A stretch of 58,201 nt of DNA from Pseudonocardiales bacterium (GTDB taxonomy: Bacteria; Actinomycetota; Actinomycetes; Mycobacteriales; Pseudonocardiaceae), in contig JAFAPC010000175.1 in assembly GCA_019247305.1 (NCBI GenBank), forward strand, positions 1-58,201, in the 5' to 3' direction. Position numbers and translations under genes: made by a program. The notes under the pieces are model-generated. The model worked only from the letters and a program-made list of their open reading frames with translations, ran no database searches and was not told the origin of the DNA. Below, in pieces: positions 35,875-44,043 of this stretch (positions are counted from its first letter, which is position 1; every line of letters begins with the position of its first letter).

Positions 35875-36615
35875 ATGAGCGAAGCCGGCAAGATCGTGAC
35901 CCGTCCCGCGGAGGCTGAGCTGCCCGCGTTGGCCGATCTCGACTGGTCAGCGGTGGAAAACCAGCTCGACGACTCGGGCTTCGCCGTGACCCCTCCGCTG
36001 CTCTCGCCCGAGCAGTGCGCTGAGGTGGCCGACATGTTCGACGACGATGCCCACTTCCGCAGCACCGTCACCATGGCGCAGCATGCGTTTGGTGAGGGCA
36101 GCTACCGTTACTTCGCTGAGCCGCTGCCCCTGCGGGTGCAGGCGTTGCGGGAGAGCCTCTACCCGCCGCTGGCGGCGATCGCCAACCGCTGGGCCGACCG
36201 GCTCGGTGAGCGCCGGTTCCCGGAGACCCTTCACGCCCTGCTCCAGGAGTGCGCCACGCTGGGCCAACACCAGCCCACGCCGCTGGTGCTGCGCTACGGC
36301 CCGGGTGGCTACAACTGCCTGCACCAGGACATCTACGGTGACCTCACGTTCCCGCTGCAGCTGCTGATACTACTCAGCCGCCCCGATGCGGACTTCACCG
36401 GCGGGGAGAACGTGTTCGTCGAGCAGCGGCCGCGCCAGCAGTCCCGACCAATGGTGGCCCGCCCCAACCAGGGCCAGGCGGTGATCTTCCCCGTCCGCTA
36501 CCGCCCCAACCAGGGCGCCCGCGGCTACCACCGAGTCCAGCTACGCCACGGCGTCAGCACCGTCCACACCGGCGAGCGCACCGTCCTCGGCATCATCTTC
36601 CACAATTCCCCCTAA
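35875..36615 (+). CDS. 2OG-Fe(II) oxygenase (prolyl-hydroxylase-like)
   Basis: 246 aa from ATG 35875 with GAGGAGG upstream. The HxD pair is in YNCLHQDIYGDLTFPLQ, the distal His in GYHRVQLRHGVSTVHTGERT with its Arg at the end. The RPDADFTGGENVFVEQ stretch is typical of the uncharacterised bacterial 2OG-Fe(II) oxygenases of about 240 aa. The substrate is unknown; roles in nucleic-acid or protein repair have been suggested for relatives. Confidence 0.83.
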   Translation: MSEAGKIVTRPAEAELPALADLDWSAVENQLDDSGFAVTPPLLSPEQCAEVADMFDDDAHFRSTVTMAQHAFGEGSYRYFAEPLPLRVQALRESLYPPLAAIANRWADRLGERRFPETLHALLQECATLGQHQPTPLVLRYGPGGYNCLHQDIYGDLTFPLQLLILLSRPDADFTGGENVFVEQRPRQQSRPMVARPNQGQAVIFPVRYRPNQGARGYHRVQLRHGVSTVHTGERTVLGIIFHNSP

Positions 36616-36622
36616 GGCTACC

Positions 36623-36686
36623 CGCATTCAGCGGGCTCAGCGGGGTACAACCGGTACCGGTAACCCCGCTGAGCCCGCTGAATGCG
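36623..36686 (+). terminator. 24-bp hairpin between the oxygenase and the carboxylase operon
   Basis: The arm starting at 36623 (CGCATTCAGCGGGCTCAGCG...) pairs perfectly with 36663-36686. The inner loop is 16 bases. It directly follows the oxygenase stop at 36615. Terminator function is inferred from position. Confidence 0.75.
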
Positions 36687-36715
36687 TCTAACGTGGGGAA
36701 GGAGTGGGGGGCGGC

Positions 36716-38254
36716 GTGGGTGAGGAGAATGTGCAGGGGCATGTGGCGCTGGTGAGTGAGCTGCGGGAGCGGCTGGCGAGCGCCCGGCTGGGCGGATCGC
36801 CGCGGGCCCGGCAACGCCACGTCGAGCGAGGCAAGCTGTTGCCGCGCGATCGGGTGGACTCGCTGGTGGACCCCGCAAGCCCGTTTTTGGAGCTGTCCCC
36901 GCTCGCGGCCACCGGCATGTACGGCGATGAGGCCCCCACCGCTGGGATCATCACCGGGATCGGGCGGGTAGCTGGGCGGGAATGCGTCATCATCGCCAAC
37001 GACGCCACCGTCAAGGGCGGCACCTACTACCCGATGACCGTCAAGAAGCATCTGCGGGCCCAGGAGGTGGCGCTGGACAATCGTCTACCCTGCATCTACC
37101 TCGTCGACTCCGGCGGGGCCTACCTGCCCGAGCAGGATCAGGTCTTCCCCGACCGGGAGCACTTCGGCCGGATCTTCTACAACCAGGCGACGATGTCCGC
37201 GCGGGGCATCCCGCAGATCGCAGCGGTGCTCGGCTCCTGCACCGCAGGCGGCGCCTACCTGCCGGCGATGAGCGACGAGGCGGTGATTGTCCGCAATCAG
37301 GGCACGATCTTTCTCGGTGGCCCACCGCTGGTCCAGGCCGCCACCGGCGAGGTGGTGAGCGCTGAGGAACTCGGCGGTGCCGTCCTGCACTCCCGCGTCT
37401 CCGGGGTCACCGATCACCTCGCCGAGGACGACACCCACGCGCTGCGGATCGTCCGCACCATCGTCAGCACCCTCGGGCCCCGCCCACCCCGGCCGTGGGA
37501 GGTGATCCCCACTGAGGAGCCCACCCTGGAGGGTCTCTACGAGGTGGTGCCGGTGGACTCCCGCACCCCCTACGACGTCCGTGAGGTGATCGCTCGGATC
37601 GTCGATGGCAGTCGCCTCTCGGAGTTCAAGGCCGAGTACGGCACCACGCTGGTCACCGGCTTCGCCCGGCTGCACGGTCATCCGGTGGGCCTGGTGGCCA
37701 ACAACGGGGTCCTGTTCAGCGAGTCGGCGCTCAAGGGCACGCATTTCATCGAACTGTGCGACCAGCGGGGAATTCCGCTGGTGTTCCTGCAGAACATCTC
37801 CGGTTTCATGGTGGGCCGGGAGTATGAGGCCGGCGGGATCGCCAAGCACGGCGCTAAAATGGTCACCGCGGTCGCGACCACCCGGGTGCCCAAGCTGACG
37901 GTCATCATCGGCGGTTCATTCGGCGCGGGGAATTACTCAATGTGCGGCCGGGCGTACTCGCCCCGGTTCCTGTTCATGTGGCCCACTGCGCGGATCTCGG
38001 TGATGGGTGGGGAGCAGGCCGCCATGGTGCTCGCCACCGTCCGCCGTCCGGGCGACGCTGAGCCCGAGGTGGCCTTCAAGGACCGCATACGTGCCCAGTT
38101 CGAGCATCAAAGTCACCCCTACTACTCCACGGCCCGGTTGTGGGACGACGGGGTGATCGACCCGGCGGACACCCGGATGGTGCTCGGGCTGGCGCTGTCC
38201 GCCTGCGCCAACGCGCCGCTGGCGCCGAGCCGCTTCGGTATCTTCCGGATGTGA
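36716..38254 (+). CDS. accD1: Acyl-CoA (methylcrotonyl-CoA type) carboxylase beta subunit
   Basis: 512 aa from GTG 36716, preceded by GGAG 9 bases away; a GTG at 36704 overlaps that site. It has the two crotonase-like halves of carboxyltransferases: [19 protein letters not shown] and [15 protein letters not shown] in the first, and [19 protein letters not shown] and [16 protein letters not shown] in the second. The [13 protein letters not shown] string is typical of methylcrotonyl-CoA carboxylases. It forms a pair with the alpha subunit downstream, in the order of mycobacterial accD1-accA1-fadE19. Confidence 0.93.
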   Translation: MGEENVQGHVALVSELRERLASARLGGSPRARQRHVERGKLLPRDRVDSLVDPASPFLELSPLAATGMYGDEAPTAGIITGIGRVAGRECVIIANDATVKGGTYYPMTVKKHLRAQEVALDNRLPCIYLVDSGGAYLPEQDQVFPDREHFGRIFYNQATMSARGIPQIAAVLGSCTAGGAYLPAMSDEAVIVRNQGTIFLGGPPLVQAATGEVVSAEELGGAVLHSRVSGVTDHLAEDDTHALRIVRTIVSTLGPRPPRPWEVIPTEEPTLEGLYEVVPVDSRTPYDVREVIARIVDGSRLSEFKAEYGTTLVTGFARLHGHPVGLVANNGVLFSESALKGTHFIELCDQRGIPLVFLQNISGFMVGREYEAGGIAKHGAKMVTAVATTRVPKLTVIIGGSFGAGNYSMCGRAYSPRFLFMWPTARISVMGGEQAAMVLATVRRPGDAEPEVAFKDRIRAQFEHQSHPYYSTARLWDDGVIDPADTRMVLGLALSACANAPLAPSRFGIFRM

Positions 38255-38325
38255 GGCGGTGATGATGGCTCAACCCGACCAGCGAGCGTCGCGAACCATG
38301 GCTGCGCCCGGCGAGCGGGCGTGGC

Positions 38326-40329
38326 GTGTTTGACTCCGTCCTGGTAGCCAACCGCGGTGAGATCGCGGTGCGAGTGATCCGCACGTTGCGCGCGCTGGGA
38401 GTGCGCTCCATAGCCGTGTACAGCGACGCCGACGCCGCCGCGCGGCACGTTCGCGACGCGGACCTCGCCGTCCGGCTCGGCCCCGCGCCAGCGGCGGCGA
38501 GCTACCTGTCCATCGAGCGGATCCTGGAGGCTGCCGAGCGCACCGGCGCGCAGGCCGTGCACCCCGGCTACGGGTTTCTCTCGGAGAACGCCGCCTTCGC
38601 CCGGGCCTGCGCGCAGGCCGGTCTGGTCTTTATCGGTCCGCCGGCCGCTGCGATGGAGGCGATGGGGGACAAGATCCGGGCCAAGGCGACCGTGGCGGCT
38701 GCGGGTGTCCCGGTGCTGCCGGGCAGCGGCGCCGATGCCGGCTGCGACGAAGCCGCGTTGGCCGCGGCAGCCGCCGCGATCGGCTACCCGGTGCTGCTCA
38801 AGCCCTCCGCTGGCGGTGGGGGCAAGGGCCTGCGGGTGGTGCACTGCGCCTGGGAGTTGCCGGAGGCCATCGCGGCCGCCCGCCGGGAGGCCCGGAGTGC
38901 TTTCAGCGACGACACCCTGCTCGTCGAGCGGCTGCTCACCACCCCGCGGCATATCGAGATCCAAGTGCTGGCCGATGCGCACGGCGCGGCGGTGCACCTC
39001 GGCGAGCGCGAATGCAGCCTGCAACGGCGGCACCAGAAAATCGTCGAGGAGGCGCCCTCGGTGCTGCTGGACGCCGCGAGCAGTGCCCGGATGGGGGCGT
39101 GTGCGGTGGCCGTCGCGCACGCTGTGGGCTACACCGGCGTGGGGACGGTGGAGTTCCTCGTGCCGGCCCAGACGCCGGATCAGTTCTTCTTCCTGGAGAT
39201 GAACACCCGGCTGCAGGTCGAACACCCGGTCACCGAGCTGGTCAGCGGGCTGGACCTGGTCGAGTGGCAGCTGCGGGTGGCCGCCGGGGAGCCGCTGGGC
39301 TTCACCCAGAGCGAGCTGCGCATTGAGGGCCATGCCATCGAGGCGCGGATCTACGCCGAGGACCCGGCGCGTGGTTTCCTGCCCACCGCGGGGCGGGTGT
39401 TGCGGGTGCGCGAGCCTGCCGGGCCGGGCGTTCGGGTGGACTCCGGGCTGGCCGCGGGAGATACCGTGAGCAGCAACTACGATCCGCTGCTGGCCAAGGT
39501 CATCGCGCACGGCGGCGACCGGGACACCGCGCTGCGCCGGCTGGATGCCGCGTTGGCTCAGACCAGCATCCTGGGCCTGGGCACCAACGTGGCGTTCCTG
39601 CGCTCCCTGCTCGCCGAGGACGATGTGCGGGCCGGGAGCCTGGACACCGGGCTGGTGGCGCGCCGGTTCCCGCCCGCTGTCTTCCCGCTGCGGCCCGGTA
39701 CCGACCCGCCGGAGGACGTGCTGGCCGCAGTGGGGTTGCGCGCGCTGCTGACGCTGGAGCCCACCGGGCCGGTGGTGGATCCGTTTGCGCTACCCGGCGG
39801 CTGGCGCCTCGGCGAGGGTGCCTGGACCCGCTGGTTGGTGCAGACCAGCGAGCATGACCCGATCGACGTCCGGACTCGGGGTCGCGCGGCTGCCGCCGAG
39901 ATCGTCATCGGTGGAGGTGCCCCGATCCGCGCCTGCGCCTGCTGGGACGGCGAGGACTTGGTCGTCACCCTTGATCAGATCACCCGCCGCTACACCTGCG
40001 CGGCTGAGGGCGCCGCAGTGTGGCTGGGCCGCGACGGGCACAGCTGGGAGTTCCTGACACCGGCGCCCCTCGACGCCGCGCCCCGCCCCGCCCAGCACCC
40101 TGAGCCGGACGCCGATGGCGCGGTGCGGGCTCCGATGCCCGGCACCGTCACCGTTGTGGACGTCGCTGAGGGTCAGCAGGTCACCGCAGGTGCCCGGTTG
40201 CTCGTGCTCGAGGCGATGAAGATGGAGCATGTGCTCACCGCGCCGGTGGGCGGGGTGGTTCGCGAGCTGCGCGCCCACCCCGGTGGCATCGTCGAGCGCG
40301 GCACCGTGCTAGTGGTCGTGGACCCGTGA
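38326..40329 (+). CDS. accA1: Biotin carboxylase/BCCP alpha subunit (accA1 type)
   Basis: 667 aa from GTG 38326. Biotin carboxylase domain: VLVANRGEIAVRVIRTLRAL, the ATP-grasp loop SAGGGGKGLRVV near residue 162, EMNTRLQVEHPVTE. The C-terminal biotinyl domain has EAMKMEH with Lys near residue 632. It carboxylates biotin with ATP and bicarbonate for the beta subunit. Predicted substrate is 3-methylcrotonyl-CoA in leucine breakdown, from the neighbours. Confidence 0.95.
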   Translation: MFDSVLVANRGEIAVRVIRTLRALGVRSIAVYSDADAAARHVRDADLAVRLGPAPAAASYLSIERILEAAERTGAQAVHPGYGFLSENAAFARACAQAGLVFIGPPAAAMEAMGDKIRAKATVAAAGVPVLPGSGADAGCDEAALAAAAAAIGYPVLLKPSAGGGGKGLRVVHCAWELPEAIAAARREARSAFSDDTLLVERLLTTPRHIEIQVLADAHGAAVHLGERECSLQRRHQKIVEEAPSVLLDAASSARMGACAVAVAHAVGYTGVGTVEFLVPAQTPDQFFFLEMNTRLQVEHPVTELVSGLDLVEWQLRVAAGEPLGFTQSELRIEGHAIEARIYAEDPARGFLPTAGRVLRVREPAGPGVRVDSGLAAGDTVSSNYDPLLAKVIAHGGDRDTALRRLDAALAQTSILGLGTNVAFLRSLLAEDDVRAGSLDTGLVARRFPPAVFPLRPGTDPPEDVLAAVGLRALLTLEPTGPVVDPFALPGGWRLGEGAWTRWLVQTSEHDPIDVRTRGRAAAAEIVIGGGAPIRACACWDGEDLVVTLDQITRRYTCAAEGAAVWLGRDGHSWEFLTPAPLDAAPRPAQHPEPDADGAVRAPMPGTVTVVDVAEGQQVTAGARLLVLEAMKMEHVLTAPVGGVVRELRAHPGGIVERGTVLVVVDP

Positions 40330-40369
40330 GTGGCGATACGAGTGATAGCTGGTAACGCCACTCACGGGT
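40322..40369 (+). terminator. 14-bp stem-loop overlapping the accA1 stop codon
   Basis: ACCCGTGAGTGGCG (40322-40335) pairs perfectly with CGCCACTCACGGGT (40356-40369); loop 20 bases. The TGA at 40327-40329 is inside the left arm. It could be an attenuator that lowers expression of the acyl-CoA dehydrogenase behind it. Confidence 0.6.
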
Positions 40370-40390
40370 TATCCACAGGGAGGCGACATT

Positions 40391-41533
40391 ATGGAGCTGA
40401 GCCAGGAGCATGCGGTGCTGCGCGCCACCGTCGAGGAGTTCGCCCGCAAGGAAGTCGCCCCGGTCATCGCCGAGCACTACGAGCGCGGGACGTTCCCCTA
40501 TGCGCTGGTCGCGAAGATGGGCGCGATGGGGCTGTTCGGGCTGCCCTTTCCCGAGGAGTACGGCGGGATGGGCGGCGATTACTTTGCCTTGTGCCTGGCG
40601 CTGGAGGAACTGGCGCGGGTGGACTCGTCGGTGGCCATCACCCTGGAGGACAGCGTGTCGCTGGGCGCGATGCCGATCTTCCGGTTCGGCACCGACGAGC
40701 AGAAGCAGCGCTGGCTCCCGGATCTGTGCACCGGAGCGCGGCTCGGCGCCTTCGGCCTCACCGAGCCCGGTGGTGGGTCCGACGCGGGCGCCACCCGCAC
40801 CACCGCGCGCTGCGACGGCGACGAGTGGGTGATTAACGGATCTAAGGCCTTCATCACAAATTCGGGCACCGACATCACCTCGGTCGTCACCGTCACCGCG
40901 ATCACTGGCGTCAGTGGGGGCCGCAAAGAAATCTCCACCATCATGGTTCCGGCCCGCCACCCAGGGTTCACCGTCTCGGCGAGCTACTCCAAGGTCGGTT
41001 GGCGCTGCTCGGACACCCGCGGGCTGTTCTTCGACGACTGCCGGGTGCCGCTGGGCAATCTGCTCGGTGAACGCGGCCGGGGTTACGCGCAGTTCCTCGC
41101 CATTCTCGACGAGGGCCGCATCGCGATCGCCGCGCTGGGCGTCGGCCTGGCCCAGGGCTGTATTGACGAATGTGTGTCCTACGCCCGGCAGCGGCACGCT
41201 TTTGGCCACGCCATCGGCAGCTATCAGGCGATCCAGTTCAAGATTGCGGATATGGAGGCGCGGACGCACGCCGCCCGGCTGGCCTACTACCATGCCGCGG
41301 CCAGGATGCTGCGCGGCGAACCGTTCAAGAAGGAAGCCGCGATCGCGAAGCTGATTTCCTCGAACGCGGCGATGGACAACGCCCGGGATGCCACTCAGGT
41401 CTTCGGCGGCTACGGTTTCATGAACGACTACCCGGTGGCCCGTTTCTACCGCGATGCCAAGGTTTTGGAGATCGGTGAAGGCACCAGCGAGGTCCAACGC
41501 ATCCTCATCGCCCGCCACCTCGGCGTCGGCTAG
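40391..41533 (+). CDS. fadE19: Acyl-CoA dehydrogenase (FadE19/isovaleryl-CoA dehydrogenase type)
   Basis: 380 aa. FAD and substrate motifs are GAFGLTEPGGGSDA, VINGSKAFITNSGTD and the C-terminal QVFGGYGFMNDYPVARFYRDAKVLEIGEGTSEVQR. The catalytic Glu is in the last string (EGTSEVQ) for standard enzymes; the isovaleryl-CoA branch uses one in the 250s, which I cannot assign. It would give 3-methylcrotonyl-CoA for the carboxylase upstream or a related branched acyl-CoA. ATG 40391 follows GGGAGG. Confidence 0.93.
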   Translation: MELSQEHAVLRATVEEFARKEVAPVIAEHYERGTFPYALVAKMGAMGLFGLPFPEEYGGMGGDYFALCLALEELARVDSSVAITLEDSVSLGAMPIFRFGTDEQKQRWLPDLCTGARLGAFGLTEPGGGSDAGATRTTARCDGDEWVINGSKAFITNSGTDITSVVTVTAITGVSGGRKEISTIMVPARHPGFTVSASYSKVGWRCSDTRGLFFDDCRVPLGNLLGERGRGYAQFLAILDEGRIAIAALGVGLAQGCIDECVSYARQRHAFGHAIGSYQAIQFKIADMEARTHAARLAYYHAAARMLRGEPFKKEAAIAKLISSNAAMDNARDATQVFGGYGFMNDYPVARFYRDAKVLEIGEGTSEVQRILIARHLGVG

Positions 41534-41542
41534 TCAGCGGGT

Positions 41543-42133
41543 GTGCTGACCATCCCCAGCGCAGGTAAAGCCGCGCTCGTTACCGGTGGCAGTCGGGGAA
41601 TCGGCCAGGCGGTCGCGCTGCGGCTGACCGGTGAGGGCTGCTCGGTGGCGATTTGTGCTCGTGGTCGCGACGACCTTAACCGGACTGTCGGAGAACTGCA
41701 GGACTACGGTGCGCGGGCTATCCGCGCGTGTGTGCCGCATATGCAGCAGGCCGGCGGCGGCTCGGTGATTATCATCGCCTCGATCTCGGGTTGGAAACCC
41801 ACGCCTTACTCGCAGCACGGCTGCGCCAAAGCAGCCGAGATTTACCTCGCCATGGAACTCGGGCGCGAGCTGGCTCCCGAGCGGATTCGCGTGAATGCCG
41901 TCAGCCCAGGCTGCATCCTGTCACCTGGCGGTGACTGGGACTCCTTGCGTGAGCGGGATCCCGAACGCTTCGCGCGGTTTATCGAGCGGGACTTCCCGTT
42001 CGGCCGACTCGGCACACCCGAAGAGGTCGCGGACGTGGTGACATTCTTGCTCTCCGAGCGGGCTAGCTGGATCAGCGGCACCCACATCTGCGTGGACGGC
42101 GCGCAAAGCCGCCTTACTACTTCCGCGTGGTAG
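41543..42133 (+). pseudogene. SDR oxidoreductase with an internal deletion
   Basis: 196 codons from GTG 41543, about 55 shorter than a usual classical SDR. The cofactor motif is complete (ALVTGGSRGIGQAV), but the chain jumps from LNRTVGELQDYGARAI to RACVPHMQQAGGGSVIII, so the region with NNAG and helix 4 is missing, in frame. Where the active site YxxxK is expected it reads HGCAK, His instead of Tyr. It is the last gene of the leucine operon, 9 bp after fadE19. Very likely inactive. Confidence 0.7.
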
Positions 42134-42848
42134 CAAGACCCGATCGTTTCAAGCCCGCTCTTCACGTTTTAGTCCCTCATCCGGTCCGATCCGAGCTTCA
42201 GCACCTCCGATCAAACCGTGTTGAGCAGGCACGTTCGCGTATCCAGACCCGGCGTGTCACTCACACGATTAACTACCATGAAAGCCCGAGGCTGGCGTAC
42301 GACACGCCACAACAGGTGGACAACCGAGCCTGCCGAGGCTTCGCCGCATCCCCGACCTCAGTGACCAGATTATTGACCCCGGCTCTCGTGGCGGTGCCGT
42401 CCTTACCGATACCCAAGGTTGATCATGGAGTGACTGCGGGGTCAGACCCAAAGCGATTCACGACACGACCGGGTGAACGGCCACTCACCGCGTATCAACA
42501 CAACGGTGCTTGGGCTCCTAGCCACTAGACACGTTTCGCGATGGCCGACCGCAAATCCCCCGCTGAACTGTCTAACGCGTGAACTTCGCGGTGTCCTGGT
42601 CAGGGTCTCGCCGGGGCAAAATCAGGCGCAGATCCAGCGTCACACGGCGGTAGGGAGATAGCATGACCGGGCAGGCGTCGACACCAACAATCCAGCGTCA
42701 GCTGACGTTGGTGATAATGGCGCAGTCTGGGAGGACCGCGTTCACTATGCCAAGTTGTACTCCTCGACAACGATCAGTTCGCGGTGATTATTACATACGA
42801 TGGTGAATTTAAAGTATACGTCATCAAGAAGTATCAGGGAGTGGGGCA
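42134..42848. other. Interval with possible remnants of small genes
   Basis: No full gene is supported. An ATG at 42663 has AGGGAGA upstream, yet the protein-like sequence behind it is spread over two other frames: NNPASADVGDNGAVWEDRVHYAKLY before about 42755 and LLDNDQFAVIITYDGEFKVY after, the latter open to 42918. A small protein of about 85 aa with two frameshifts is possible. Base composition drops toward AT from about 42770. Confidence 0.35.
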
Positions 42849-42986
42849 ATGCTTGCAAATACCGTACAGAAATCGGCAGGTCGTCGCCGACTATCTAATA
42901 CTCAAGCGGTCGAGGTAACCGCTAACTTGCTCACCCAGCCGATCGACGTTGACGTGAGCTTGGAAAAACACAAAAACGGCAGATGA
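42849..42986 (+). CDS. 45-codon frame, likely detached N-terminal arm of the HemB-like gene
   Basis: ATG 42849 follows GGGAG. The 45-residue product contains AGRRRLSNTQAVEVTANLL and QPIDVDVSLEKHKNGR, which matches the N-terminal arm of porphobilinogen synthases (RPRRLR..., then a helix, a LxxxDLxxPxFV strand) and stops just where the next frame begins with MRHLPGY, the LPGV motif of the same enzymes. The stop and next start overlap as ATGA (42983-42986). Either one base is missing, or the protein is made in two coupled pieces. Confidence 0.55.
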   Translation: MLANTVQKSAGRRRLSNTQAVEVTANLLTQPIDVDVSLEKHKNGR

Positions 42987-43942
42987 GACACTTACCCGGC
43001 TACGCTGTTCATGGAATTTTCTCCGGGCGAGACGTAATTCTCGACGCCATGGGACAAGGGATTGACAAGTTCGTCTTGCGACTTTCTGACAGTGGAGCTA
43101 AATTCGATTATCGTTCATGTGTTACCCGTACTGAACGGCTAGCTGAGGCTTTCTATAAGATGCGAGGGGAGGTTGGGCGCTACGCTCGGTTGACGGTTGA
43201 TCCGTTCGCTGTAGCGCTGAACCCAGACGGCAGATGGGGAGTTCCAACCGAAGGTGGCATCAACTATGAGAAAACAACGGAGTTGCTGGAGAAAATCGGT
43301 TCGCTTTTCGCGGCTGCAGAAGCAGACGCACTGGTCACGCTAGGGAGGCTCGACGTTGAAGTCGAGGCATGTCGACATGGGATCGACCGGGTCGGTGGCG
43401 TTACCATTTTGTCTTCCTTTTCGGCAAATAGTGAGACGAGCGCAGCATATATCTATTTGGACCATGGTCATGACACGGGGCAAAAAATTTTCCCTGGGAA
43501 TATTAATGAGATGTTGCTGTGGTCGCTTTGCGATATTTGGAACGGTACCGAAATTGTACTCGTGAAACCGCTTGAGAATCTTCATGTTAGCGCTAGGTTA
43601 AGTGATTATATCAGAGGTCCTCATCGGGCAATCGAATTTATTAAGTCGTACGTTCCGCAGGATTTAGCATTTATTTCGCCCGCCGCTGGTCGGGCAGTGG
43701 CAGAAATTCGGGAAGATCCAGAGGAATTCGCGAGACGCCTCGGGGCTGCGAGGATTGGGGCATATGCCGTGTCCGGCACGACCTTTATGCTCAGTTTGCT
43801 CGCGGATAGCTGTGGCGTGGACCAAGCGATCGCGAGGCTCCGAGAAATGTGGTTAGAGGTGTTAGCCGCACTCGGCGATCAGGTCGATTCGATCACCGAC
43901 CGGAACGCTGCGTCGTACCTGCGTGGACAGGTACTTCACTAA
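42983..43942 (+). CDS. Divergent porphobilinogen-synthase (HemB)-like protein
   Basis: 319 aa in this frame, about 364 with the arm before it. The order of motifs follows HemB: LPGY near residue 4; TVDPFAVALNPDGRWG (72-86) at the metal/flap site; NYEKTTELLEKIGSLFAAAEADALVTLGR; TILSSFSANSETSAAY (141-156); VLVKPLENLHVSARL (192-206); IGAYAVSGTTFMLSLLA (258-274). Lys195 matches the main Schiff-base lysine. The second lysine (SYSTKFAS in E. coli) is Asn149, the zinc cysteines are absent, and the arginines that hold the substrate carboxylate are not seen. About 40 extra residues follow Lys195. It should not be a normal haem enzyme; perhaps it joins another amino-ketone. Confidence 0.7.
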   Translation: MRHLPGYAVHGIFSGRDVILDAMGQGIDKFVLRLSDSGAKFDYRSCVTRTERLAEAFYKMRGEVGRYARLTVDPFAVALNPDGRWGVPTEGGINYEKTTELLEKIGSLFAAAEADALVTLGRLDVEVEACRHGIDRVGGVTILSSFSANSETSAAYIYLDHGHDTGQKIFPGNINEMLLWSLCDIWNGTEIVLVKPLENLHVSARLSDYIRGPHRAIEFIKSYVPQDLAFISPAAGRAVAEIREDPEEFARRLGAARIGAYAVSGTTFMLSLLADSCGVDQAIARLREMWLEVLAALGDQVDSITDRNAASYLRGQVLH

Positions 43943-44043
43943 TAACGACATCGCCGTTGTCTCCGGCCGCTTGATACAATCGGAGCGGTTGGAGGCGTCA
44001 TTGTCAGACCTCAAGGGCGCAACGGGATATCAGCAACCGCCGC

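Noticed and set aside
38122..39510. Long minus-strand frame of 462 codons
   Set aside because: Antisense to the biotin carboxylase; no family features.
40235..41518. Minus-strand frame of 427 codons
   Set aside because: Antisense to the acyl-CoA dehydrogenase; composition rich in Gly/Arg/Asp as expected for a shadow.
42849..42986. RiPP precursor peptide in front of the HemB-like gene
   Set aside because: The 45 residues match the N-terminal arm of PBGS enzymes better than a leader-core peptide.
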